From the NCBI GenBank assembly GCA_030522415.1, contig CM060112.1:11137501-11201500 (forward strand): a DNA stretch of 64,000 nucleotides. The letters run 5' to 3'. Each line of letters opens with the position of its first letter. Positions within the stretch are counted from its first letter, which is position 1. The translations under genes were made by a program, and so were the position numbers. This DNA comes from Channallabes apus (taxonomy: Eukaryota > Chordata > Actinopteri > Siluriformes > Clariidae). The notes below the pieces were generated by a model. It was not told where the DNA came from. It searched no databases and saw only the letters and a program-made list of their open reading frames with translations. Positions 21,567 to 32,480 of the stretch are shown here, one piece after another.

Positions 21567-21667
21567 GCATTTCTCTAGGGAAATGTTATATCGCAAGAAA
21601 TATCGTTATCGCAATATTCAACAACAATATTGCATATCGCATATTTTCCTAATATCGTGCAGCCCTA
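21169..21667. mobile_element. hAT-like miniature element
   Basis: The inverted ends are TAGGGCTGCAC...GTGCAGCCCTA, followed inward by palindrome-rich ATATCG/GCGATA blocks. Flanking 8-mers are GTGAATAT (21161-21168) and GTGAATAC (21668-21675). Eight-base target duplications and TAGGG-type ends indicate the hAT superfamily. There is no transposase gene. The interior contains the (AAT)n run at 21530-21564. Confidence 0.85.
21530..21564. repeat. (AAT)n microsatellite
   Basis: About eleven uninterrupted trinucleotides within the hAT-like element. Confidence 0.9.
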
Positions 21668-21784
21668 GTGAATACTGTCTCATTGAGGATTTTCTGAAAT
21701 TAGAATTATCCACCATCAGGATAGCTTTAGAGGGCAGTCATTTTCAATCATCGTCCTCCTGGACTGATTTATTAAAACCAGTGA

Positions 21785-21905
21785 TAAATATTGGTATCTG
21801 GTGCACTGCACTGTCTATTTTTTTGTACAATACACGTGAGCTACTTCCAAATTTGCTTGCATCTTGTTTGTAGAACAGTGAAAATCTGCTGAAATTCGTA
21901 ACCCC
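21785..21905. repeat. Fragment related to 30200-30406
   Basis: The segment ATATTGGTATCTGGTGCACT ... CACGTGAGCTACTTCCAAAT follows the same order as ATATTGGTATCTATTAGTAG ... CGTGTGAGCTGCTTCTGCAA at 30252-30315. Confidence 0.6.
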
Positions 21906-21934
21906 ACTGGTCACAAGTCATGGAATAACTGTAT

Positions 21935-22125
21935 ACATCATATTTATCAGATTGCCCCTGATGAGCAAGCAGTGGGGATTGGTAGCAAAGAAAAACTCCC
22001 TGAGATGGAAAAACCTTGAACGGAACCAGACTGAACAAGGAAACCCTCCTCATTTGGGTGAGAGCAGGTACTGTAGGTAGGGACTGATCTGCAGTCATAC
22101 TGTGTGTTAGGAGGCGAGACGCTCA
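21935..22125 (-). repeat. Dispersed repeat, same family as 47331-47716
   Basis: Plus-strand landmarks CCCCTGATGAGCAAGC, AAAAACTCCCTGAGATGG and GGAACCAGACTGAACAAGG are the reverse of CTTGCTCACCAGGG, CATCTCAGGGAGTTTTT and TCTGGTTCC in the 47-kb copy. The 3' tail is missing. Confidence 0.7.
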
Positions 22126-23510
22126 GTGTAACAGGAGAGATGTATAGGTGTATATACTGTAAGGAGAAGTTAATACAGAGTCCACTTTTTGTTGTTGGAG
22201 GCTCAGGTACTGTACAAACCTGCTTGTGGGGAATTCAGTCCTGAACTATTGAGTGACTGCATTCATAAATCATCAGAGAACAGCTGTCTGCATCAGCCGG
22301 GTCCAAGACTGTCTTCATGGTCAAGTACTTGTAGAGCCGCACTTCAGTGTATAATTTGAGATCATTTCTAAGCTGAAATGTTTCTAAATTTCATTCTTTG
22401 GCTGCCTTTTATAAAACACTTCCTATGAAAAACTACAGTTTCCTACAGAACTACAGGAGTATTCCTATTAGCTCACAGTCGTGCTAAACACAATAGCAAA
22501 GTCATCATGTTGTGCCATGTTTGTGTCTTCCTATTTTTTGTTGAATTAGTGAATTTTTACTAATTGCACTAATTATCGTGCACTACTGTATGTTTTGTTT
22601 CTTGCTAATTTTGTTTCTGTTACTTTGCATTATTGAATGAGGGTGTGCTGAAGCACAGCTTGGGTCACGACAATTAGAGTGTTCGAGTTATTTCTGTCCC
22701 GATCATGTATTACCTGTTGCTGGATTTGGCATGTAGAACTGCGGGGTTTAATAATAAGTGTATGATCTCAGTAAATAATAATTGTTTTGTATTGTTGGAC
22801 TTTAGGACAGATTGGCAAGATGTTGTATTCAGCCAGACGATGGTCAATAGCCAAATCGTTTGGGACTGGTGCATGAGTGACACGGATTTACATGCATATA
22901 AATTCTGCTGACTAGTCATTATCTGTCCTCTGACTCTGGCATAGTTGCAGCAGGGAGACACGTGACAGAATCAGACACAGAATTACAGACCCCTTTTTAT
23001 AAAAAATCTTTTGTAGCACATCTGCTTCAAGGATTGATATGTTGTGTATTCTGAGATGCTTTTCTCCTCATCATGGTTGTAAAGAGTGATGGATTTGAGT
23101 TACTGTAGCTTTCTTGTTCTTGTGAGCTTGACTCATTCTAGCCATTCTCGTCTGACTTCTCTCATCAGCGAGGATTCGTTTTTCAAGCCATTCTGTGTAA
23201 AGTCTAGATGCCAGTGCGATCCAAAATTCAGCAGCTTTTAAAATATGTACTCAAACATGCCAAGGGCAAAGTCACGGAGATGGTAGAGTTTCCCCATTCT
23301 GATGGTTAATGTAAACATTAACTAATGCTCTCGACCTGTATATTTATGAGTTTATGCATTGTGCTGCTGCCACATGACTGGCTAATCATTGAAATGTTTG
23401 CATTCTACATTTCACCAGATTGTAAATGTTTTTTGAACAAAACCTGATTGTAGTTTTTTAAATATAAACAACCACCGTCTAGTCTATTCTTCATAGAATT
23501 GTATATTAAT
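22126..23510. other. No gene seen
   Basis: Several TAC(A/T)GTA heptamers occur (22155, 22208, 22584, 23101). No coding or repeat family could be recognised. Confidence 0.3.
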
Positions 23511-23680
23511 GCCGTGCCGTGCAAAAGTCTTGAGCCATGCTTCATTTCATCATATTTTGCTTCCAAACACTCAGACTTTATTGTATTTTTAATGTAGGCT
23601 TCTTGAAGGACTTTTCTGGCTCTCATTTTTAGAAAGTTTTTGTCTTTCATTTCCAGTCCAGTCCGTCTACCTGAGCAGTT
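23511..23680. repeat. Possible Tc1-like terminal fragment
   Basis: CCGTGCCGTGCAAAAGTCTTGAGCC resembles the GTGCAAAAGTCTTAGG ends of some fish Tc1/mariner elements. The opposite end was not found. Confidence 0.35.
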
Positions 23681-23895
23681 TCTGAGGAATGTTTTTGTTT
23701 GTTAAGTCACACACTGACCTATGAATCATTCAATCATAAAAGCATCTAACGTAAGGCATGAACCAGTGAGAAATAGGTCCGGATGTATACGGTATACTGG
23801 TGTATACTGGTGATACTGAATGCTAAGTGGTTGGAACAGACGAGAGGGGAAATGAGGTTGCTGCTGATGTCGTTACATAACTAACCAATTTTTTA

Positions 23896-24075
23896 AATTG
23901 GTGTTCCCAAAATGCCAATAGTGTGTGAATAAGTGTGTACATATGTGTGTGCCCTGCAATGGATTGGCACCACATCCCATCTCGTGCCCTAAGTCTCCTG
24001 TAATATGCTCCAGGCCCACTGCGACCCTGGATACAGGATAAAGCGGTATAGACGATGAGTGATGAGATGATGAAG
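23896..24075 (+). repeat. SINE-like repeat, 5'-truncated
   Basis: Only the 3' part remains: GGTGTTCCCAAAATGCCAAT, GTGTGCCCTGCAATGGATTG, and GGATAAAGCGGTATAGACGA(TGAG). The head and central block are absent. Confidence 0.75.
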
Positions 24076-24194
24076 AAATGAGAAGGGTTGGGGCCTCGGA
24101 TTTTTGCCGTATTTTATACGGCAAATGTAAAAGCTGCTTGATTGTGTAAGTAGGATTGCATTATTTTTATGAGATGCACAGACACGTTACTTAC

Positions 24195-24317
24195 TGCAGG
24201 TAGCCTCAGCCTCATCAGATCCGTCTAGACATTCAGGCTCTCCGTCACACTTCCAGCGAGCTGGCACACAATGCCCGTTCTTACAGGTAAAGTCTGTCGA
24301 AGAACAGGTGGTCCTCA
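24195..24317 (-). CDS. lrp8: LDL-receptor class A exon, lrp8/vldlr-like
   Basis: The exon encodes one cysteine-rich ligand-binding repeat of an LDL-receptor family protein, an extracellular Ca2+-dependent module. On the minus strand, after an acceptor (T-run then GGTACAG, AG at 24318-24319), it reads [20 protein letters not shown] and then [20 protein letters not shown]. All six cysteines, the Phe, the Trp and the CDG..xC.DGSDE calcium-cage motif are present. A donor GTAAGT follows at 24194-24189. Length is 123 bp, and it starts and ends in phase 1, exactly as single-repeat exons of this family do. By remembered comparison it fits repeat 2 of LRP8 (SEATC ending, Glu before the fifth Cys, TCKNGHC) better than VLDLR (about 28 versus 24 of 38). 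No neighbouring exon was found in the window, so flanking introns must be long. Another LDLa protein remains possible. Confidence 0.85.
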
Positions 24318-25445
24318 CTGTACCAAAAAAAAAAAAAAAAAAAAAATGAGATTTCATTTAGCATAAAAATGTTATTATTTTAATATATTCAGCTCATCTT
24401 CTTTTTTCTGTTAAACTCTTTGCACATACTTTCAACCCCTGTAAAACAGGAACATTTCACTAAATGAGAAAACTCTATTCAATCCCAAAGACAATAGCTG
24501 CCCTGGAGTAGAAAATACAAAGGAAACAATTGCAATAAAAGCGATATCCTTGCCTCCTGCTTAATTTCCGAATTACAAAGGACAAATTAAATGTGCCTTA
24601 ATGTGCCTTTACTGGCATCTTCTCTTCTGTTAAGTCCTTAAAGCTGAGAAAAAGCCTTCACTGGATTGAGTGATTGCTCCTTTGAAAGCCATTATAGCCG
24701 CACAGGTATACATTATAGTGGGTCCATAAAGAGTACAGGGTGGGTGTGAGTGTGTCTGTGTCTGGGGATGTGTGTAGTGATAAAACAAATTGGGAATCCA
24801 GGAAATTTATTGTGTAGCAAGTGTGAAAGAGAACAAGGAATGGCGGATTGAAGGGCTGCTCAACAAATAAGATGGTCAAGGAAAAAAAGCATCGGTCAAT
24901 AACAGTACAAAAAAAAAATGTATATGTGTTAGAAATGATAACATCACCATCATGGTCATCATAACCAATACATTCTGGCTTATCAAATATGGCTAATAAA
25001 TGAAAAGCATTTTTTAAGGGCTTTTAAGGGTATATTCCTGTTTCAGGGCTTTTATACGTGTCCCTAAATGTTACAAATACCAATAAGGAGGTGTATCTAC
25101 TGTATAAGGGGAAAAAAAGTATTTCAAGGTTTAGGAGGAGTTGCAGATAGAAGAAAAGTATGATTACAGCGTATAAGTATGATTGTCAGTGCAGAAAACA
25201 TCTCCTTCTGGAGATGATTTTTAAGGTATGATTTATCCTTTAGCACTCTTCAACATCAAATCCCTTATTAATCCAGTATAACTTGATATTAAAATTGTGA
25301 CAGGCTAGACTTTGTTTATTTTACTACACAGGGCTTGATGAAACTGCCAGTATTAAACTGATTAAAGCTTCACTGTCTCATCTTTCATCCTCATACTGTA
25401 CTGGGTATAATGTGAAAGCAGGTAGTGTCGCATCTACTGTATATA
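24318..25445 (-). other. Putative intron upstream of the LDLa exon; no gene seen
   Basis: The acceptor tract is an unusually pure run of more than 20 T on the minus strand (A-run 24324-24346 on the plus strand). The rest is AT-rich, with a TG-rich patch near 24740-24770. Confidence 0.4.
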
Positions 25446-25807
25446 CAGTACCAGTCAAAAGAAGTTTGGACACAAGCTTGGATTTATTTTCTATTAATAA
25501 CGGCTGTTCTGGAATAGTCCTTGCGAGAACAGTATTGTGTCGAGTGTATTTACAAAACCCATCAAGCACCTTGATGAAACTGTCTCTCATGAAGACCTTC
25601 CCAGAAAAGCAAAAGCAAAACTTACTTCTGCTGCAGAGGAGATGTTCATTTAGAGTCACTAATTAACAAACAGCACCTCGGATTAGATCCTTATGAAGGA
25701 TTTACAGAGTGTAAGTAGCTTCCAGCATTGTTTAAATATGTAGAAAGAAAGAAAAATCAGGAAAGACCATGAAAATAGAAGGTGTGTCCAAATGTGTCAC
25801 AGGTAGC

Positions 25808-25808
<1 letters not shown>
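25446..25808. mobile_element. Tc1-like deletion derivative
   Basis: The left end is CAGTACCAGTCAAAAGAAGT and the right end a decayed GGTGTGTCCAAATGTGTCACAG..., both flanked by TA. The interior (GAACAGTATTGTGTCG, AAAACCCATCAAGCACC, CTGCAGAGGAGATGTTCATT) is a rearranged fragment of a Tc1 transposase gene and is homologous to the interior of 54338-54837. Confidence 0.7.

Positions 25809-25860
<52 letters not shown>
25809..25860. repeat. (TA)n microsatellite
   Basis: About 25 TA units start exactly at the right TA of the Tc1 derivative, so the insertion was in or beside this run. Confidence 0.9.
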
Positions 25861-25865
<5 letters not shown>

Positions 25866-25879
25866 TTTAATTACATATT

Positions 25880-26078
25880 TTGGCGGCACGGTAGCAGTGT
25901 GCATGGAGTTTGCATGTTCTCCCCAATGCTTGGTGGGTTTCCCTCACAGTCCAAAGTCTGGCGTCCCCGAATTTCCCATGGTGTGTAAATGTTGACCGGA
26001 GGTCCTACCACGTTCTTACAAAAATGGGAATAAATACAATGGTCGCCTTTGGACTAGATGGACGAAATCACTGTGTAT
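25880..26078 (+). repeat. SINE-like repeat with alternative tail
   Basis: The head GGCGGCACGGTAGCAGTG is fused by deletion to GTGCATGGAGTTTGCATG. The tail (GACCGGAGGTCCTACCACG, AAATGGGAATAAATACAATG, GGACTAGATGGACGA) differs from the common tail and matches the copy at 37066-37360. Confidence 0.7.
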
Positions 26079-26082
26079 TATA

Positions 26083-27283
26083 CAGAGGTGGAAAGTAACA
26101 AATTACATTTACTCGCGTTACTGTAATTGAGTAGCTTTTTTGTGTATTTCTACTTTTTAAAGGAGTTTAAAAAATCTGTAATTTTACTTTTACTTAAGTA
26201 CGTTTTGTTTGAAGTATTGTAATTCGCTACATTTTAAGTCATATTCCCTACTGAGTAAAAAATAAATTAATGAAAATGATAAAATAATAAAAATATTATG
26301 CTTTGTATAAATGCTCCGTTGCGCCGCGTGTGTGTATCATGTCCTGGTCGCGCGTCACTCCAGACTCCACTCCAGGTTTTCTGACATCGGCATCTTCCTG
26401 ATCTTCCACACGGTCGCTTCCGCCCTGAGTGACGTCATCGACTAGCGCGACCATATACAATATAAACCGGAGAGAGACGCGGGAAAGATGAAAGAGGTTG
26501 TGATTTTGGCATTTTGATATTTGGTTGTATGTTCTGGTTTTGACTTTTTGCCTCCCATTGACTTTGATTATTGCTCTGTCCCTTTGGTTTGGTTGGTCTT
26601 TGTATATATTTGTAGATAATTTCACAGTTTTTGGTTTAGGGAGTCCAGGAAGGTACCTGTATTTTTGTTTGTGTTTTTTTTTTTTTTTTTGCAGATAATC
26701 TAGCTACTAAATATAAATACCATTTTGTTTATTATTTTGGCCTGGGTCCATCCTGAATCTGATCCTCCTCCTGGTGTGTGTGTGTGTGTGTGTGTATTTT
26801 TTTGTGTATACAAACTTCATTATTTCATCAGTTAATGATTGGATCTAGCTCTTTCTGCCATATACCACCATTTCCATACAGTTTAAAATAGAACCCTGAA
26901 CCATTCTTTTGCTCTATGGCTCTAGACTGGGACGTAACACCATATTTGAGTATATTTTAGTGACCACTTTGATTTTCAAGCACAAGAAAGACAACAGCTT
27001 TATTATGCAAAGGTGTTCCTTCAGTTAAAAACAACTAGTTTGAGATTTATATCTGCTCATCTTTTTTGAACTATGCTAGAATGCCTCATCCCACCCCCGC
27101 TGTTAAAAAAATAAAAAAGTAACTCGGTAACTTTTACTCTGAGTAAATTTTTTAATGAGCTACTTTTTACTTTTACTTGAGTAGATTTTTATAATTGTAA
27201 CTTTACTTGTACTTAAGTAAAATTTCACTGAAGTAACAGTACTTGTACTTGAGTACAAAATTTTATTACTCTTTCCACCTCTG
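26083..27283. mobile_element. Unclassified 1.2-kb TIR transposon with promoter-like core
   Basis: The ends are CAGAGGTGGAAAGTAAC and TTACTCTTTCCACCTCTG, flanked by TATA/TATA (target duplication 2-4 bp). Long sub-terminal regions repeat TTACTTTTACTT(A/G)AGTA in both orientations. The core at 26315-26470 is GC-rich with several CpGs and a full CRE (TGACGTCA near 26431). No transposase frame was recognised; the longest open frame (minus strand, 26296-26625) has no family resemblance. The superfamily is uncertain. Confidence 0.7.
26676..26692. repeat. Poly(T) tract
   Basis: A long T run after GTTTGTG; a short (GT)n follows at 26776-26796. Confidence 0.8.
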
Positions 27284-27307
27284 TATATTATATTACATTA
27301 CATTACA

Positions 27308-28262
27308 ATGTCCTTCTCGGTTCCTTATCTACATTTGAGTATTTCATTTTACTCATCAGATATACAGTATTTCACTGCCCTCCAAGACTCCAAGTACGAC
27401 TCAATTCTTATCTCTGGTGATTTTAATATTCATACTGACAGCACCACAGACTGCTTTCATAACCAGTTTACTGACATGTTATTAACCTTTGAGTTCACAC
27501 AGCACACCATCCAGCCAACCCATAAGCAGGGTCACACTCCCAACCTTGTTATTTTCTAAAGGCTTTGACATAACCTTGAAATTCACACTAAATCTAGGTG
27601 TTTCAGATTACCTTTGTATTGTTTTTTTTTTTACCAACGTTGCTTTTGAGGACGAGCATACTGTATCCGGTGTGTGGTATAACATGAGTTACAATACACT
27701 CCATTTGTGCAGAGACGTCTGACGGGTATTTTATCACTAAATACACCAATTCTAATTCTATGTGTACCTGGTCACACTTTGATTGTAATTCTAATCTTTA
27801 TCAGTTTTCCTTGTCTTGGGTTAGTAACAAGAAAAAAAAACATTCTTAAAAAAATAGACATTACATCTCTTAAATTATTACTAGCAATTTTAGTACACTC
27901 GATAAACTGATTAAGCCTTTAGACCAATAGCTGCTGAGCTCTCCTTTATCAATAAATGTAATGAAAGGTTTTTAGTAGGTCCCAAGGCTCTGAGGCACAA
28001 CATTTACCCTTTGTTTGTTCAAACCCCTGTCAGTAAAGTCATGTGATCATATTAAAAAAATAGAGGCGGATTTTAGCTCCTGATCTTAACTTTCAGAAAC
28101 ATGTACAGTATCTAATATCACCAATACTGCCGTCTATCATTCTACAATATATAAACACTTTGCTGCATTATATCTTGGTCCGACTCAGGACATTTGTTTC
28201 TTGGTTGTAAACAAGGTTTAAACAAAGTCCAGCTTATTCAGAATTCTTGCGGCCAGAGCATC
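27308..28262 (+). pseudogene. L2/CR1-type LINE ORF2 remnant
   Basis: From 27308 one frame reads ...SKYDSILISGDFNIHTDSTT..., the SGDFN(I/l)H motif of apurinic/apyrimidinic endonuclease domains, then FEFTQHTIQPTHKQGHTPNL. A frame change follows, and GVSDYLCIVF corresponds to the terminal SDH motif (His replaced by Tyr). Farther on, 28211-28255 reads NKVQLIQNSCGQ, like the LQLIQNAAAR motif near the C-terminus of reverse transcriptase in L2-clade elements, while 28055-28078 (HIKKIEADF) fits the region between them. Most of the reverse transcriptase is deleted. The copy is clearly dead. Confidence 0.75.
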
Positions 28263-30199
28263 AAGAAAATCTACGAATGCCTTACAGTATGTGGGCCTTA
28301 AATGACCGAATATACAGTACAGCAGACTCCACGAGTAACTCACAATACCGAGTATAAACACAAATACAAACAACATGAACTAAGGTCTGCTGGTATTTTC
28401 TCACAATCCTTTAGATTGTAATCAAAATTGTGTAAAATTTCCTTTGGAATTAATGTTATTTTACGTTTATATTAAGTGAAAAGGTTTGTACAAGTTAAAA
28501 AGTACCAGTTTCATCACAGTGCTTGATTGGTTTTGCAAATGCACTCAACAATACTGTACTGTTCCTGCAAGAACTCTTCCAGAACAGCTGGCCTTCGTGT
28601 CTTAAAATAACAACTGACTGTGTTGTTCATAGTTTTGCAAAAATCTGGTATTGTAAAAATCTAGAATGTAGAAAATAAATCCAATGTTGCACTGTACTGT
28701 ACAGTATGTTACTACGTTTCATACTATATACTCTTTATTTTCCATGTATTTCTGCCTTTCTCCCCAAAAAACCTGACTTGGACCAGTTTTGTGTTGCCCA
28801 TCCCTGAGAGAATCCCTCGCCTTGCACTAGCTGTCGACATGGTTTCTTAATGTGTTTTCTTGGAGTGCTACAGTACATCCTCCTACACACCATTCCCTTT
28901 TTCAAGCATCCTCTGGTTAAGAAAAAAAAATGGCTGGACTGTCTTCGTTTTGAATAGGACACGATTAGTGCCAGTTCACAATGTGACTTTTTTTCACAGG
29001 TTGCTTTACCTACTTGGGCCTCATCGATGTTGGGTGTCATTGCTCAGACTGATTATGGAGAATATGTCCTTTTTCCGTGTTTCTCCCTTTGCACATCCTG
29101 TGGATGTACGTTTGTACATATTGTCCAATGTACAAAAATAACTCCAAAAACATGGAGTCTATGGTATCATCCTTGGTAAAGTTGCCCAAGGATGGAATGG
29201 GTGAAGGTGGTTACGAGAAATCTTCCACAGATGGTAGTTCACTAAGCTACAGTCAAGTTTTTTTAAATTAAATGGCAGCATGGGATACATCACAAATTAT
29301 TATGATATATACAAGAATGGACAGCTTCACATGGCCATTCCATCAGGAGCATTAGTGTCAAGGAGAATGAATAGGGATGAATAAAAAAAAAAAAAAACCT
29401 GTTAAACCTTACATGGGAAAAAGCCAAATGTTCTAAGGAACGATACAAGAATCTTTTGCTCCAACAATCCAACAAAAGAAAATACTTTTCTTCTTCTTCT
29501 TCTCTAATTATCTCTCTATAAAACCAGGACTGCGGGGCTACAGGTTCAAGTCCTCTCCAGATTACAAAATGAGGTGGTCAGCTAGAGGCGAGCCCCTGTT
29601 AATTACCAAAGATCCTTCACCAGCCTTATCTCAAGGACAAAGCCTGATGTGACTTCCCCAGACGGCTACCTTCTTCACTTTTCACCTGGATTATTTTGCT
29701 CTTAAGAAAAGGCTTTGAGATTGCAAAATGTGTTTTAATTATCCAGAAGAGCAGAACACGTAGCCTGAAGCGTAGCCAGAAGCTGCTGATTTTACAGAGT
29801 ACACTCAGGACGACGGGACTGGTGGGGGGGTTGCATGTGTTAAAAGTTTTACAAAATGCCAGCCGGCGAAATTGTTTGTAAATTTGAGTAAATTTCCCCA
29901 CGGTGCTGAGGCACAGCATGGTTTTGAGGCGCTATGTTTAGCATCAGCATTTTCAGCTGAGGGTTGTTTATGACGTACTGTGTGTATTACCATCCCAGTC
30001 AAACCAGCCCATAGTACAGCAGAGTACAAAGATCTTCCATAAAATTGTGTGCTTCCATCGTTGTGGCAACAGCTTGAGAAAAACCACATGAGTGTGGTGG
30101 TCCAGTGTCCACATACTTTTGGACACAAGGGTCATGTATGAAGGCAACTATTTTGGGCAACTCTGGGTAACTGTACAATAGATTGTTCAATTCAAATGC
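28263..30199. other. No gene seen
   Basis: This stretch holds a doubled footprint TACTGTACAGTA at 28695-28706 and further heptamers (28283, 28313, 28552, 28869). A patch at 29519-29600 (GGGGCTACAGGTTCAAGTCC) looks like a lone tRNA B-box region. Nothing else could be named. Confidence 0.3.
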
Positions 30200-30406
30200 A
30201 GGTAGTTTCCTACTTATGAACGATTTCCATTCCAGGAGCATAATTTGTAAATATTGGTATCTATTAGTAGTAGTGTCTGTTTTTATACAATACGTGTGAG
30301 CTGCTTCTGCAATTTGTCTACGAATACAAATCTACGAATGCAAACCACAGTCCGTTCGTATCAGTGGAAATTCATAACTCGAATGTTCATAAGTCGGAGA
30401 CTACCT
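30200..30406. mobile_element. Short TIR element (MITE-like)
   Basis: AGGTAGTTTCCTACTTATGAAC at the left pairs with GTTCATAAGTCGGAGACTACCT at the right with a few mismatches. Length is 207 bp. Related fragments occur at 415-520, 20895-21000 and 21785-21905. The superfamily is not clear from the flanks. Confidence 0.65.
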
Positions 30407-30587
30407 TTACAACTCGCTAATCAACCAGAACCTTGCAGCTTTGCTAACTTGTTGATTAGCTTTAATTAACTACGTGCTTATATTGTTCAGTAAACTCTCA
30501 TTCGGTTGTGCTCAACATTTTTTTAATTAAAGGCCGCAACTACCAGCTTGGAAAATAAGTTCAAGAGTTCTTTGAAGATATTTAATT

Positions 30588-30930
30588 TCAATTCAATGAC
30601 ATTTTTATTTGTATAGCGCTTTTAACAATGATCATTGTCACAAATTAGCTTCAGAGTCAAAAGAATATTATGGAAATGAATATGAAATGTCTGAGATAAT
30701 ATATACAGGAAGAATCAAAATGATCAGATTGTCTCTGAAGAGCAAGTTGAGGGCGACGGTAGCAAGAAAAAACTTCCTGAGGTAGGAAGAAACCTTAAGG
30801 CGAAACCAGACTCAACAGGGAACCCATCCTCATTCGCGTGATAACGGATAGCGGGAACTGTGTTGCAGCCACACTGTGTGTGACTAGAAGTTCAATATAA
30901 CAGACGATATGTTTAAGGTAATACTGTATG
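30588..30930 (-). repeat. Dispersed repeat, same family as 47331-47716
   Basis: It begins with the reverse of the GAATTGAATT tail (TTTCAATTCAATGACATTTT) and TATTTGTATAGCGCTTTTAAC. It runs through AAAACTTCCTGAGGTAGG and CCAGACTCAACAGGGAACCC to the 5' region near 30930. This is the longest minus-strand copy. Confidence 0.8.
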
Positions 30931-31378
30931 GACTCCCATTTAAGAATTCTGACTTTCTTAAAGTTCTCGAGATTTACATAAAACAAAGGTTTCTTCCTAA
31001 AAGGATAAAGCTCAGAACAGTTAATGAAGCCAGAAGGGATTTCTCTCTTTTTTTTTTATTATTATTATATAGGATCTCATTAGGAAGCCACTGACCATTA
31101 AAGTGGTTATGAAGCAGCTTCAGAGCGATGATTTGATTCCTTATGTTGATGAATTTCCTTGTGAAATGGGAAGCCAGTGGAGAGGTATGTCGAGGGGTTT
31201 CACCGATTTCCACAAAATCCCCTGGAGTTCCAAATATGCTAAATTATTTTTACAAAGGCTCAGAGGAGCATTTTATTTATTCATTATTACTGTAGGTACA
31301 GTCACGTTAGATCCAGAGCTTATCCTGGGAACAGTATAAGGTGGGAGTATACCCTGCTATATAGGCCATTTCAGGCCA

Positions 31379-31379
<1 letters not shown>
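30931..31379. other. No supported gene
   Basis: A 112-bp open stretch (31073-31184) has a weak acceptor and a GTATGT donor, but nothing supports it as a real exon. Confidence 0.3.

Positions 31380-31428
<49 letters not shown>
31380..31428. repeat. (CA)n microsatellite
   Basis: About 24 uninterrupted CA units. Confidence 0.95.
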
Positions 31429-31430
<2 letters not shown>

Positions 31431-31443
31431 CATTTATACTGTA

Positions 31444-31562
31444 TTCGGGCAATTTAGAGCAAACCCACATGGGTCCAAGGAGTGCATGTGCAAAACCTCT
31501 ACACATCCAGTACCCTGAGCTCTGGACCGAACCTCGGACTCTGGAGGCTGTTTTTTAGGATT
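31444..31562 (-). repeat. Decayed SINE-like fragment
   Basis: Plus-strand order GGGCAATTTAGAGC, GTGCATGTGCAAAACCTC, GGACCGAACCTCGGACTCTG is the reverse of the central block and B-box region of the window's main SINE-like family, heavily decayed. Confidence 0.45.
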
Positions 31563-31762
31563 CGCATAGCCATCATCCAGCCATGTTGTTTCCATTTCTA
31601 AATGATGAGCGACAAGTTTTGGCAGTTCAGTGTTTGACTGACGGTCAGAAATGTTGCTAGTTGTAAAACTCCATGGGTGTTTCCTCAAATGGAGAGAGCA
31701 GCTGATTAAGAATGATCAGGGGTCAGTGATGGGCCCTTAGAGGAGAAAATGCAACTCTGGCT

Positions 31763-31834
31763 GACTGATGGACGGACAGACTGATGGACGGACAGACTGA
31801 TGGACAGACAGAATGATGGATGGACAGACTGACA
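31763..31834. repeat. 16-bp minisatellite, about 4.5 copies
   Basis: The unit GACTGATGGACGGACA is repeated with a few substitutions. Confidence 0.85.
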
Positions 31835-31962
31835 GTCCTGAGTGACTGGGCCTTATCTTGACCTGAGAGCTCTTTTGAGATAAGACACAACCAGTCATTA
31901 CAGAATACGGCAATCCCAAAGGCACTCATGCAGACACCCGGGAGGGGCCTTTTCTCCTCTTC

Positions 31963-32058
31963 TCTCTCTCTCTCTCTTCCACTACTATTAAATAGTTAAA
32001 GCTAAATCTCAAGGACAAAACATACAAACTCTTACCTGCACCCTAACACACGCACACA

Positions 32059-32098
<40 letters not shown>

Positions 32099-32128
32099 TG
32101 AGTGAGTGAGAGAGAGAGAGAGAGACAT
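31963..32128. repeat. Compound (CT)n, (CA)n/(GT)n and (GA)n tract
   Basis: Short (CT)n at about 31963-31977. CA changes to GT around a central ACGT at 32060-32063, giving a palindromic alternating purine-pyrimidine tract to 32097, followed by (GTGA)n and (GA)n. Confidence 0.9.
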
Positions 32129-32404
32129 TTTTCTGCATTGGGAATCAAGGACAGAGTTGTGTTACCCCTGTTCTCACCACCATTTCTGTTAAGGTTTTTA
32201 TTTTTTGCATGTTTCTATATCTGTGTCTACTTGAAAGACAGGAAGAAACTTAAAGAGGAAGAGACACAATAAGAATGTGAGCCGTTTTAAATCAAGGCAG
32301 AATTCGATTTCTAGGAGCCGAAAAACACCACATGAAAAGCTGGAATAAAAAAATAAAAAAAAGGAAGTGCCTGCATTAATTTCTAAAGCTTTATCTGAGT
32401 ACGT

Positions 32405-32480
32405 GTGATGTGTGAGCGGGCATGTGTGTGATGTGTGAGCGGGCATGTGTGTGATGTGTGAGCGGGCATGTGTGGGATGT
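32405..32480. repeat. 23-bp minisatellite, about 3.2 copies
   Basis: The unit GTGATGTGTGAGCGGGCATG+TGT is repeated three times perfectly, then breaks into GGGATGTGTCG. Confidence 0.85.

Noticed and set aside
31073..31184. Possible 112-bp coding exon with acceptor-like and GTATGT donor-like borders
   Set aside because: The open length is within chance expectation, the acceptor is poor (ATTATTATATAG) and no protein family is recognisable.
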